A stretch of 64,000 nucleotides of DNA, from positions 4,406,019-4,470,018 of the forward strand of contig KL647289.1 in assembly GCA_000727475.1 (NCBI GenBank), written 5' to 3'. This DNA is from Sarcocystis neurona. Its lineage: Eukaryota > Apicomplexa > Conoidasida > Eucoccidiorida > Sarcocystidae. Position numbers and translations under genes: made by a program. The notes under the pieces are model-generated. The model was not told where the DNA came from and searched no databases. It worked only from the letters and a program-made list of their open reading frames with translations. This document shows positions 12,701-24,300 of this stretch, piece by piece (positions within the stretch are counted from its first letter, which is position 1; every line of letters starts with the position of its first letter).

Positions 12701-13887
12701 AGTTCAGCCGAATGCAGCCAGCGAGCAGCGGCAATAAGAGCGGCACTTCCTGGAGCTTTCTGCGCTGCAACAGCGGCAGCAACGGCGGCGCGTGCCACGG
12801 CTCGCTTCTTTAGTCTTTTCTTGGACTTCCTTTGTTTTACAGAGACCGCGGTGCTTTCGAGAACGTCCGCGGCGGCCTGAGTGGCTGCTGCAGCAGCGGC
12901 AGCAGCAGCAGCGGCAGGAGCAGGCGTCTTCGCGAGCAGCTCCCAACGCAGGGAGTGCGGCAGCTGGCGGGCAGGCAAGAAGGAATTTACCGCAAATACA
13001 CCTTGAGAGGACGGGTCACTCGTTTTTGTTCCTTCCTTCTTTTTACGAACAGCTGGTGCCTCAGGGGCATAAGGATACTGTTTAAACCAGTTCAAGCGAC
13101 GATCTAGCCGACGCTGCTCCCCTATATTTGGACGGTTCAAGAACCGGCGATTTAGTCGCAACTGGGATTGATCTGTTAAAGACTTCCGGTAGGATGCCGA
13201 GAGAGAAGCCGGCGTTGTTCTGAAGAGTAAATGAGAGGCTCCCTTGTCTCCGTCTGCAGAATACGCCTCACTTTTTGCTTCTGTTGCCTTTTCTGAACAA
13301 GGTGTTTTGCTATTACCGAATGGAGTCGCTGCTGCTATTGCTGTCCCTTTGTTGTGATGCGCAGCGATCGGGCGTGCTGTCGGTTCCTTAACTCTACAAG
13401 TATTTGCCTCTGTGCTAGAATTTCGAGGGACGCTGGCGCGTGCTGCTGGGTTCCTCTTCGCTCCTTTGAGTTCGTGTGCCTCAACTTTTAGTGCCGCGGT
13501 TTCTCCTTTTACTTGCCCATCATCTGCATGGTCAACAAAGGCCTCTCTCTTGTGCTCCGCGATGGGCTTCCTGGCGGCATCTTCTCGAGTAGTTGGGGCC
13601 ACACTGTTGGGCCCCTGGTTTTGCGAGTCTCCTTCTTGTTCTCCTCCTCTCCCTCCTCGAAGGGAAAAGGTGTCGAACGCGGTACTTGTGTTCGAATAGA
13701 TCATGTAAGTGAACAGATCTCGAGGCTTTGCCGGTGTATCGAAGGGAGTCGACGTGCTAGCGGGTGCTTCCCCTGCTGCTGCGATGCTAGTGGTCTGGAG
13801 GAGCGGCATCGATACCCGCCTCTGCCCTATTAGCAACAGACCTGGCATACTGAAGTGGCGGGAAATGTGAAAACTAGGTGGCGACAT
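9748..13887 (-). CDS. MRPL1: Ribosomal protein uL1, organellar type (L1 family), three exons
   Basis: uL1 binds large-subunit rRNA and forms the mobile L1 stalk beside the ribosomal exit site. Exons on the minus strand are 13887-11547, 10646-10524 and 10076-9748. Phases match at both introns and the joined frame gives 930 residues. Exon 1 carries the start of the L1 fold (KFNESVELHVQLNM, then GYVTLPHGEFGE). It then has a Gln/Arg/Glu-rich insert of about 155 residues before the fold resumes at RVIAAFVDGADETAAAQAG. Exon 2 reads GADIVGADKILSLIRDD, then FDVLISTPDMVARLTRYGK. Exon 3 has a degenerate form of the GPRGLMPNPK motif (GPKDLLPQDAWGTLDAD) and the family signature SSTMGPGI near the end. The first roughly 560 residues are low complexity, with poly-Ala and basic runs. 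The ATG at 13887 gives a Ser/His/Arg N-terminus like a mitochondrial presequence; an in-frame ATG at 14718 is an alternative. Mitochondrion is more likely than apicoplast, but this is inference. Confidence 0.85.
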
Positions 13888-16800
13888 TAGGACTGGAAGA
13901 CATGTCGGTGCAGCGGCTGTATCAGCGGTGATGTCGTCTCTTCTTTCAGCAGCAGATTCGGAAATATTGCCGGCGCAGATTACGCGAGAGCAGCAGAACA
14001 AATGTAAGTGCGTGCGCACCGATGAGCTTTGTTGACAGCGGTGGGAAACAGGAAATAAAGGAGACAAGTGTTTATTCTGAGAAAGTGAACGGGAGGCAAG
14101 TGGAGGTAAGTGACGTAGAACGCCGTAACCAGAAAAGGAAAGAAGAGCCGCCGACGGGGAGGATGTGATGAAGCAAGTCCGTCGAAACGGAGAAAAATAA
14201 GGAAAGGATGCAGTAGACGCAGGTCGTAAGAAGACAGTCTGCGACGGGCGAGCAGCAGAAGGGGTCAAGGCAAAAGAAGACAAAATAGACGGAGGGGACG
14301 CTCCTTCTAGAGAGAACAGGGGAACGTGGGAGTGGAACGATGGTGCGACAGGGGAAGATGCACGGCGAGAGACGGAGACGCCTTGTGGGAGAGAACGTAC
14401 AAACGAAGAGCGTACGCAAGAGGTTCCGGAAGGGGGAGAAGGCGACAGAGCAGATGAAGATGGCAGGTGAGAAAAAGAACGTACGGGAGGCAGGGACGGC
14501 GGTATGGCAGAACGGAGAGACCGCCTAAGGGCAGCCGACTGTGCTGAACACGTAGATAAGGACGCGAGGAGAGTAGACGATATGTGTGAGAAGGACAACA
14601 AAGAAGAATAGTGGGGTAACAGGCCCAGTGACACTGGCGTGCGACATCTGTAACGGGCACGCGAAACAGCGAGAAAAGGAGCAAATAGTTTCCTGCAGTA
14701 GATCGACAAGACAGTCATAGAATTGCCGATTTGCTGGTCAAGACACGGGGAAGGGAGAGAACGGGCCCAGGGTCTGCCGACCCGAAGAGGTAAACACTGT
14801 ACACCCAGCGAGTGTCCCTCTGAAGCAAGAGCAGGAGGAAAGAAGAATCCAAAAGGAATACGTGCGTACACGGGAAAAAAACGAAGTGGTGTAGGCAGAG
14901 AAGGCCGACATACGTGAGGAGAAGGGAAGCGGCTCCGAATAACTTGTCCGGACATCAAGGCGGAAGACACACGTGCGCAGACGTCGTGTTTGTTCCACGG
15001 CAGTGTTGTGTGCGTGCGATGAAGACGTCCGAACAGAGAAAGAGGTGACACGAGGGTACAAGAAGTGAAGGTGTAGGAGGGAGGAGGACAGAGGCGTGAA
15101 GAGGAAGAAGGTTGGCAAGCGGGATTGGAGAGACCTGAAATTGCCTGCACCTGTGTAAAGAAGACAGGAAGAATGCACAGACAGGAGCAACAGCGAAACA
15201 GACGGGAAGGAGCTCTTGAAGAAGCAGTGAAAAGGCGCAGGTTTACGCTAGATTTATTTGGGGAGGAAAAGTCTATTGATCGAGCCGAAGAAGCCGTGGA
15301 ACCTGAGGAAGGCAGACGTGGAACAAAGCGTCCTGCATTGAAAATGAAGCGCGAATGCACAGAGACCACACGAGGGGTGATCGAAGCATGACAGCGAAAC
15401 AGAGTCCGGGGAAAGGGCGGCGAGTAATGAGCAGACTGGAGGGAAGGGCGTGCTGGGGTGGCACTGGTTGTCCTAAACTGCAGCTTTCGACGCCCTGCAC
15501 GTGGAAATTCGAGGGAGGTAGAAGCTGGCGTAGAGACGGAGAGCACTGAGAAAGACGACGAAGGCGTGTAACAGCAACGCACCAGCGAACGAGATAGATA
15601 TGTTGCGCAACAGGGTACGAAGGACGAAAAGGGGAGACGAACAGCAGTGGAAACAGAACCTGACGCCGGCGGCGAATTGAGGGAAGCCGCGAAGCAAGAC
15701 GGCGACGACGGAACGAGGGAGATGCTAAAAGGCGACGATGTACAGGAAGAAGCGGTACAGGGAACAGCCCTGTGGAGGCAGACGGTGGAAGGACTGGAAG
15801 TGGGAGAAAGTGGAGTACATAAGGAGACAGCAGGCCTTTGACCAGCACGACTACTATGTCTATAGAATAATGTAGTGGGGAAACCCCGTCTGCTAGGCGA
15901 GAGTGAAGAGTCTCTTCCACGGATTGGAGACGAATGTGTTCCCAAGAATGCCACTAGCAGGGCTGCTGCTGGTGCGACCAGACCTACTGCTGCCCTCTCT
16001 GCTGCTCTCCCCGATGCGCCTGCGGTTTTTCTTGGTTTTCGTGCTGTGCCTACCATTGGTGGACCCACCGGGGCTACATCCGACGAAGTGACAGGCGTTA
16101 CAAGTGTGGCTCGCCGTGTCGTATCGGTTGCTCCTCGTGACGTCCTTCCGGCTACAGCTGCAGCTGCTCTGTGCGTTTCTACCACCTCACTCCCTCTTGC
16201 TGTTGCTAGCCCTCGTAGGAGTGCCGCTGCTGCGGCTTTTACTTCCCCTGCTTTACAGACTACTTCAGCAGTTCTTGGTCCTCCGGCTTGCCTTTCAATT
16301 GTTGCGGCTGCTTGCTCTCCAGCTGTGGTTGCTCTTGATGCTAAGCCTGCCACGAGGATGACTCTAACAGCCGGCTGCCGCGCGCTCTGCGTGTTCAAGC
16401 ACCAACAGCTGTGGACGCTGCTTCCTACTGTGCTTCCTGCGCGGCCGCTTAAGAATAGATAAGGAGGGATTAACAACATCAACGGAAAGAGTAGAATCCG
16501 CGCAGCACAGTTTGTACGTTGTTTAAGCCGAGGTACAATGAATCTAGTCGAAACACGTGCCTGTGGCCAAACTAAGGAGGACCGGATGACATAAGCGTCA
16601 GGCATACGCGGATACAGGTCGGCAGACCGAACACCACTCCCCCTGACCGTTCTGCCTTGCTGACACCTCAGCCCCTCGCCATTGTGCTGTTGCACGCGAC
16701 AGTTTTCCAGCTGCTCCCCTTTCTGGTTCTCTTGAACTTTCTGCGCTGTCGTACCTTGTTGCTGCTGCCTTTGCATGGGATGTTGTCTCAGAAGTCGTTG

Positions 16801-17290
16801 CCACTGTCTTTGCTGCTGCTGCAGATGTCCCGGACGTTGCAGGTCCTCGTTGTTCCATTCTCCCTGACGTTGCCGCTGTCGGTGAGCGATCTCGACCGCC
16901 TGCCCTGCTCGTTGCTGCGGGGTCTCCTGCTTCTCCACGCGCAGACGTTGGTGCTTCACGCGGTGCAGCTGTACCAGCGGCCGCGTGCAGGGAACTGAGA
17001 ATGGGCTTTCTTGCCCGATGGCTGCGACTTTCGGTGCTGCTTCTCCTTGTGTCACGTCCGCTATGACTGACTCTGTTACAGACGAGAGAACAGCTCTCAT
17101 TGCAGCTCCCGCCTTTGGTTGTTCTCCAGCAGATGCGGCTCCTGCGGCTGCTTATGTTGTGCCTGTCCTCCGCTTTCAATTCCTTACGCGTGATCGGACG
17201 CAGAACACTTCTCTTTGTCTCTTCAAGGACTGGCGTATCCATATTTGTGCCTCTCCCTCTCAAGCAGCGAGGTCTCACGTATCTCTTCAA
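13888..17290 (-). other. Strand-asymmetric region, open upstream of uL1; coding status unclear
   Basis: The uL1 exon 1 frame stays open upstream to 17100 without a stop, which would add about 1070 residues. I do not accept that as protein. From about 14.0 to 15.9 kb the minus strand is strongly C/T-rich, which removes stop codons, and the conceptual product is monotonous Ser/Pro/Leu/Phe/Arg. Other frames here are open too (for example 14307-14684, 14738-15190 and 15273-15920, minus). At 16.6-17.1 kb the frame turns Gln-rich, with MRAVLSSVTESVIADVTQGE at its start. A competing minus frame, 17290-16598, and a plus frame, 15875-16462, overlap it. Possible readings are a long 5' leader or intron of the uL1 gene, or a separate low-complexity gene. 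Confidence 0.45.
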
Positions 17291-17572
17291 CTAGGCAGGT
17301 AATTCTCTCCTTTTTTTGCTACAAAAACTCCGGCTTTTTTTCTCACCAAAAACTTACCAGTCATTCTTCCTCCACTATTGGACGAGCGATCAATACCTGT
17401 CTTCCTCGAAACAGTCATAAACCTGGTATCTCCACAGCCCCACAAATATCTCCTTTCATTCCAGGCAGTCCGGTGTGCATCAGCCGTGCAACTTGCGATA
17501 GTTCACCTGTTCAGATATTCCTCCCTGCAAAAACTCATGTATACCTATGCAAGCACGTAGCTGTACCTCTGC

Positions 17573-18046
17573 GTGGAGGAATCTGCTGCCTCTGTACAGC
17601 ACGGTGCTGCCGTGGCACTCCAACCACTATGTAGTGGTTGCGCCTCTTGTGTGTTACTACTGTTGGCAATCCTTGCCGCTGGCACCGCCCGTATCAGCAG
17701 GGTGGCAGCCACAATTATGTGCTGTCGACGTCCTCCTTGTTGTACCTGTTGTCCTGTGTACAGAACAGTGGAATCGAAGAACACCGGGGGTTACACTGCC
17801 GTATCATCCGCTTCTCCCCGTGTAGCCACAGCAGCACGTCTTACTGCGCACGCAGAGTTAAAGCTCAACACGGATAGACACCAGATGGAAGACATGTATT
17901 CTTCAATAGCGTCGCGTCCGCTTACAAGTGTAAACATTATAAGACGACGTCAAGAGGGACGCACGTTGATTGGGGTCGACAGGTATTACAGTAGTCACAC
18001 AAAGGAGAAGTTCGTCGCGGACGAAGCAAAGCCGGGCATGGGATGA
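17573..18046 (+). CDS. Hypothetical protein with one hydrophobic segment (157 residues)
   Basis: An ATG-started frame encodes a product with a hydrophobic stretch near residues 20-50 (SCVLLLLAILAAGTA) followed by a Cys-rich patch and a polar C-terminus ending ADEAKPGMG. It could be a small membrane or secreted protein. No family is recognised. The opposite strand also has an open frame over 17545-17784, and no upstream promoter or splice evidence decides between them. Confidence 0.25.
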   Translation: MEESAASVQHGAAVALQPLCSGCASCVLLLLAILAAGTARISRVAATIMCCRRPPCCTCCPVYRTVESKNTGGYTAVSSASPRVATAARLTAHAELKLNTDRHQMEDMYSSIASRPLTSVNIIRRRQEGRTLIGVDRYYSSHTKEKFVADEAKPGMG

Positions 18047-19448
18047 GCTGTCATTGCACACTGGAACACTGAAAGAAGGTGCGTTTGCTGAAGAACGAAG
18101 CAACCCGCGCTGAACGTTTCCCTGTACGTGAAGGGCAGAGATTTGACCACGCAAAAATCCAAGCAGCTCTGAAGGCCGCAGAAAGTAAGCACCTTTTCGA
18201 GCAGCCCCCTACACGAGCTATGCTGGTATGACCGTTAGGTGATCTCAGCGTACCCAACTGCGTAAATGACCTCAGCAGCGTGCGACGGGATTTGTCTCGA
18301 AGGTCACGGCAAACCTGCAAGCAAGATCGCCCTCAAACAAAAAGCGCCGTTACAGTCGGCTGAGGCCTGTTTAGTAGTGCACTGCAGGAAAGTGAAGAAC
18401 GGCGGAAGATGTGGTAGGAGCGGCTTTATCAACTGGTGTGTAAAAAGACGGGCGCCCGCTGTATACGCGCACACGTTCTCGCGTCGATAGAAGAGGTAGA
18501 CGAATTGAGAACCCGGTTGTGTTACTCCGGCAGTTTACCAGCGGCCCTAGGATGGTGTCCAGTGGAGACATTGCTGTTGTCGTAAATCAGTAAGTAGCTG
18601 CTTTGTACACATAGGTAAAAGCTGTTCAAAACGGAAGACAGTGGAGGGACACAAGATTGTGTCCTTCAAGTGAAGCATTGTTGCTGCAGCAGACCACAAT
18701 TGTGGGCTCAGCTGGCGACCGACGGAAGGTCTGCGGGAAGTAATTGACGTCTAGAGCTCGACGAGCGCTGAAGGATGCGCCGGTAACGACTGTTGAAAGG
18801 GTTGCGTGCACGAGATGTCCGTATGTTTCATCACGAGCAACCGCAACAGCAGACATAGTAGCAAGAGCAGCAGTAGCGATGCAGCAGCAGTAGACACACG
18901 GATTTCAGCGGTCTCCTTCTTGTCGGCGAGACCGCCTTAGAAAAGGCAGAAGGCACATAATAAGTAAGAGCTCGTACACACATGCTCAAAGTGAAGCGAG
19001 AGGCCTCATTCAGCGCTGCAACAACGCGTGTTGCGTGGATGCACCCTGAGAAGTAAACTGGTCCCGCTGTGGTTCCCATATAATTTGCAAGCAAGTGAGC
19101 AGAGGAAAGAAGAAAGCTTGCCAGCTTGGATCTGTGCAGCTGAGATATACCACGCACGAATGACGTGTGCGGTGCATGCGTTTTTCACATGACGCGGTCC
19201 AGTGCGCATGCGCGCGGCAACAGCCGCGACACGAGCAGCAACAGCAGCACTACAACCGGCTGCCTCAATCTTCAGGGACAGGTCGGAGTAGGGCCGGCGC
19301 CAGTGCAGGCTGGCGCGGTACAAGACACAACGAGTAACCCGCGGCTCGCGCTACCCTTTACAGGTTGGTTCGCAGAATCCTTCTGACGACACCTTTTATC
19401 CACTCACACGTATACATTTGGTATGTGTACGCATACACAGGATGTACG

Positions 19449-19480
19449 GATATATATATATATATGTATATATATATGCT
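19449..19480. repeat. (TA)n microsatellite
   Basis: Alternating TA tract with one GTA interruption in intergenic DNA. A second tract of the same kind lies at about 20367-20390. Confidence 0.9.
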
Positions 19481-21327
19481 TAATTGTGTAAGTGTTGGTA
19501 ACACGTTCGCCGAAGTGGACACGTGTGCGCGGTACGCCTGCTGAGGCACTTCACCGCACGAGTTGCTTACGCTCTGTACGTATCCGAAAGGGCCGAACAG
19601 ATAAGTGGTTTCTTCGTCTTATACCAGCAGAAGAGATATGTACCTGTTTTGCTCGTTCCTTAGCTGCCGTCCTCAGCCATTTATTTCCCCCCTCCCTGCT
19701 GGAGGAGGAGACGCCCACGAACCAGCAAGAAAAGCGCTACTTTGCTCTGCAGTTCAGAAACAACGGTTGGCGCTCCTTGTACTTTGTTGGTGTACACGCA
19801 CCGCAGCCGGCAACCGTTCTGCGCGACGCGTCTCCTTATGCATGTATGGTTTGATCTTAAGTCGTCTACAATTGTTCAAACCCTACATATCGATCTGAGG
19901 GCATAGCTGCTCCACACGCCGAAAATCCAGGACTTATGAAGACTAGTTGGAAGGGAGAGAAGCCGGGTCAAGGTATTAAAAACCACTTCGCTATCCCGGA
20001 GACCGAGACAACCAGCACCCCACACAAGCACATATAGCCCGAATGCCTCCCACACACCCGCCGTAGTCCAAAGGCACCGATTCTGCTGCATTGGACAACT
20101 CTGCGTCTACGGAAAAGGCGTACGTGCTCCGTGAACATCCAGAACAGCGATCAGCAGCGACAGCAGCAGCCTGTGAGCAGCAGCATCAGCGTTTCTAACC
20201 AGCGTGGACAGCACCAGCCTCCATCTGAGCAACAACGACACCAACAACAGCGTCTGAAGGATTAGTGGGAGTTTTCATCCAGTAGACAAAGAAAGGACAA
20301 TGGCCGCTGAAGTAGCACATACAAGCAGAAAGTACTGAAATACTGTATATATGCGTATGAGCCAGAATATATATATATATATACATACATGTTAGGGTGG
20401 CCAGATACGTACCTGCGTATGTACACACATCGAAGACAGTCACGGTGCGGACGGGAGAAGAGACCTGTTCGCTACTACTTCTCGTGCTACCTCCGCACGA
20501 GTACGCTGCAACGCCAGCGACTGCAGACCTCTCGTGAGAGGAGCAGCAGCCATTTCACACAGCTGAAACACACCCGTCGCAGCCCGAATATGACTTGAAA
20601 AAGCAAGGTTCGTTTGACAACAAAACGAATCAATGAAGCATGAGAGACTTCAGCGTATGCAACGAAAAAGCAGCTGTGTATTTGACTGCAACCTGCCGCA
20701 GCAGAGGCACAACGGGGCAAGCAGCATCAGGAGTAAGGAAGTCTTCTGAGAAAATTGTGCTGTGTCCTCTCCAGCTGGAGAAGTGGGTGACGACAACATA
20801 CTGTAGGCACTGACAGCAGTGCACCCGCACCGAGCCGCTCACCATTCTTTTTTCCTTTTACCGTCTCCCTGTTGTCACGTGTGGAGTCTTACGCACCCTT
20901 ATCTGCACAGGCAAGTAGCCGTGCACGTTCGAATTTACGGCACCGTGACGGTGCAGAGATGATTTCACATGTGTGTTGACGCTTAAACGCAAGTGTGCCT
21001 ATCTACCCCAACGCGAGTGTGCGCCCGTGGCGTGCCTGCTGCATGGAGACAAGGCCTTCTCTCTCACAGGCGCTGGGAGGGTGACGGACAACAAAGTTCG
21101 ACACACGGGTAGACAGGTCAACGTAGCCCGTCTTGAGGGGAATTCGAATTTAGAAAGTGACCCTGAATGAGAAGTTAGCGAAACGAGATGTGCATGTGCG
21201 AAAAAACTGCCGTAATAGTATATGTCGGCGTCGGTGCAAGTGTGTGCACGGGACTGCGTTGCATTGGTGTGCAAATGTGCGTACGCACGTACGTCACTCC
21301 GTGCCTAGAAATTACTTCTCTCGCACC

Positions 21328-24300
21328 ATGAAGGGCGCATTTCCGTCAACTGCTTCACCTGCCTCGCTGCTGCCGGCTTGTATCCGCCGCTTCTGCACGG
21401 GAGGCGCAGCAGCCTCTACCGGTCCACCAGCAACACTGCCGTCAAGAATAGCAACTGCACTTCCAGAAACACCAACAGTAGCAGCGCGCGCACGACGTGG
21501 AGCAGCAGCAGGAGCAGCAGCAGCGCATCCAGCAGCAGACGCGTATCCACGAGCTGCAACAGCAACAGCGGAGGCTACAGCGTCGCTGTCTGCGTTTGCT
21601 GTCTTTGACGCCACGCCAGGTGAAATTGTCACCCACGCGCAGCGTCTTGCGCTCTCGCCACATTTCACGTGGGCTAGTACTCCTGCGGCTGGGGGTGCCA
21701 CGAGCCATAGGGGAGAGAGCAGGTGCACCGCTGCTTCTCCGGGCAGGTTCTTTCCAGCGGAAGAACAAGAATTGCAGGTGGAGCGGCAGCAGCCCACATA
21801 CAGTACCACCACGGCAGCAGCAGTCTCTGCCTCTTGGGGAGACCTGATATTTCGAGCTCATGGAGTGCTGCACGCTTTCTCTCCGTCCCAGTTGGTACAG
21901 CTGCTGCGATTGATCGCCGTTGCCGGGCCGGTATCTCTCGCGCGCTGCTCTCGGTCGCCCATTCATGCTCAGCAGCAGCGTCTGCAACAGCAACAGTTGA
22001 AACTCTACTTGCAAAAACAGCAACAAGAGCAGCGACAGCTACTAATGCAGAGCCACTGCACGAACGAGAATCGGTTGCTGCCACAGAACAAAATGAAGCA
22101 CCTCAGCGACCGCAGCATAAACAACAAAAGCCGTAGCAGCCGTCTCGAAATGTGGAACAGCCATTACACCCAGACCGGCAGCCGCAGCAGCCACGCCAGC
22201 AGCAGTTTAGACAGCGTCAGCTTCACCAGCAAGTGCAGCAGAACCAACAGTAACAGCGTCGTCGAAGCCAGCAGCAGCGGCGCCGTCGGCAGCGGTTTTA
22301 TCGATGCGAGCAGCAGGATCGACGGCAGCACAGGCAGCGGCCCCGAGAGTGGCTGCGTTGCTGATACCAGCAACGTAAAGACTGACGGAGATAGCATGCA
22401 GGCAGACATTTCCGACACTGTGAGCAACTTGGATCTTTCATGTACACCGCGTGTTTTCTCGCGTCAGCTGCAAGGCCGATCAATAGACTTTGTTGAGGCA
22501 CTCGTCGATCGCTTGTGTGCAGAACAAGTCTTGGAAGGGCTCTCCATAGATGAACTTGCAACTGTTGTTAACAGCCTGCATCTGCTTCAGCACGCCCATC
22601 CCCTGCTGGCAAGGCGGCTACGCGACGCCCCCCTTCCTTCCACTCCTGCTGGTTCCACCTCCCCCTCTGAGCCAGGAAAAGTTGAACCTTTATCTAGCGA
22701 TGCGACAGACTCTCTTTACAGGAATGGCGTAAACAATACAGCCACTCGTGGCAATGGCAACAGCGACGGCAGGACCAGGAGCGACGTGTACAGTAGCGGC
22801 GAGAAGGACTGCACGGGCCGCGACCGTGGAGGGAGCAGGTACATCGGCGGCAGCAGTAGAACCGCCAGCGAGGACAGCAGCAGCGTCGTTGGAGAGAGCA
22901 GCAGCAGCAACTGCAACCGCAGCACTTGCAGCAGCAGTGGCAGCGACAGTAGCAGCAGCATTGCTGGTCGCAGCAGTGCCCCCCCCAGTGGTAGACAAGT
23001 GGACGGCAGAGCAGACACTGCAGACGCACGCACAGAGGCTACCACAGCAGCCGAAACAGATGAGCAGCAGCAGCCAAACACACAACGTCGAACAGGTAAG
23101 GAGGAAACGATCTTCAGCTCAACTGGCATAAGCAGCAGGCATCATGAAGCAGAAGCGGTGATGACGCAGCAACAACAGAAGACCCCTTTTCCCATTCTAC
23201 CAGCGGGTTTGCTGGCAGACAAACTTGCCGCTCTCCTCACACATCTAGAGAGACAAATGCTTGTAGCAGACAGCATGCGTTCGAGCAGCTCCCTCCCCAT
23301 ACAGCAGCGCAGCACCTCCCGGCCAGCGCGCTTCATCCAGGTGCACCTGGAAGAGCTTCAACCTCAGGGGGAAACACTCGCGAGTCAGGCGGCAACAGCG
23401 GCAGTAACAACAACGCCACTCGCAACTTCAGAAAACTCAGGAGCTCTTTCAGCATCAGCAAGAATGTTGGTGACTTCAACTAGAGCAGTTGACCCAACAA
23501 CAACACCGGCAGTGGCAGCCTTAGCAGAGCCGACGGCGGCACAACGAGCAACCTCGTGTGCAGCACGGTTGAATTGGGCAGGAAGAGACAAGAGAGAAGC
23601 CGAAGTAACGCTTCGCAAGGGTTTCTTAGACGGGGTATTAACTGCCAACGCTGCTGCAGCAAGGAGGCAGTTTTTTTCGGATCTGCCGCATCTCACACGA
23701 ATTTGGCATTGCTGCTGCTCAATGGGACTGATATCTCCCCAGCTGGCTTCATACGTCCTCGCCGCTTTCGATAAGTCAGCGAAGTCGCTCGAAGCAGAAG
23801 GTAAACCAAATATCTGTTAGAAAAGTTGTGCACAAGATTTTGTTGTCTCCGAATTGCAGCTGCATTCTTCCTCTGTGCATACATATATATATATATATAT
23901 ATATATACGTATACACACACATATGTATCCACACTTGCGTACAGCACTCGTAGATATATACATATATATATGTATATACATATATATATATGTATATATA
24001 TATCACGTTTTGCCGGCGCAAGTTCACCAGCGCGGCGGACGTACCTCTGTAGAACTTTCGGCCCTTCAAGCGCTCCGCTCGTCCTTGCGGTAGGGAACGA
24101 CTTCGCCGGACGTGTTATACTTTGGTTTTGATCCCCTGATTGCCATGCTTTCACAAAATTGTGAATGCGTTCTACACGTAAAGCTGCATTTCGTAAAAAA
24201 AGAGCAGATCAGGGAAGTTCTAAGATTAGCTGACCACTGTCTGCTTGTCGCTCAGCCCTGCGTAGTCGGTACTACCGCGCACTAAAAGGAATGATACGCA

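Larger units (their letters stand above)
17101..21327. other. Intergenic or unresolved region
   Basis: No gene can be modelled with confidence. Protein-like but unproven pieces are a plus frame at 17573-18046, listed separately, and two minus-strand pieces at about 18650-18850 (reading AVARDETYGHLVHATLSTVV) and 18900-19090 (reading TAGPVYFSGCIHATRVV). These two are in the right order to be exons of one minus-strand gene, but I found no clean joining. The rest, 19.4-21.3 kb, holds (TA)n tracts, scattered CAG runs and short frames. Confidence 0.35.

Noticed and set aside
14307..15920. Several minus-strand frames of 115-215 codons
   Set aside because: They overlap one another in different frames in a C/T-rich block. 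Lack of stops is explained by composition.
21312..23129. Several Cys- or Leu-rich minus-strand frames over the large exon of the helical-repeat gene
   Set aside because: CAG-rich DNA is open in many frames on both strands. These products are monotonous Cys/Leu/Ser and lack the helical segments seen in the plus frame.
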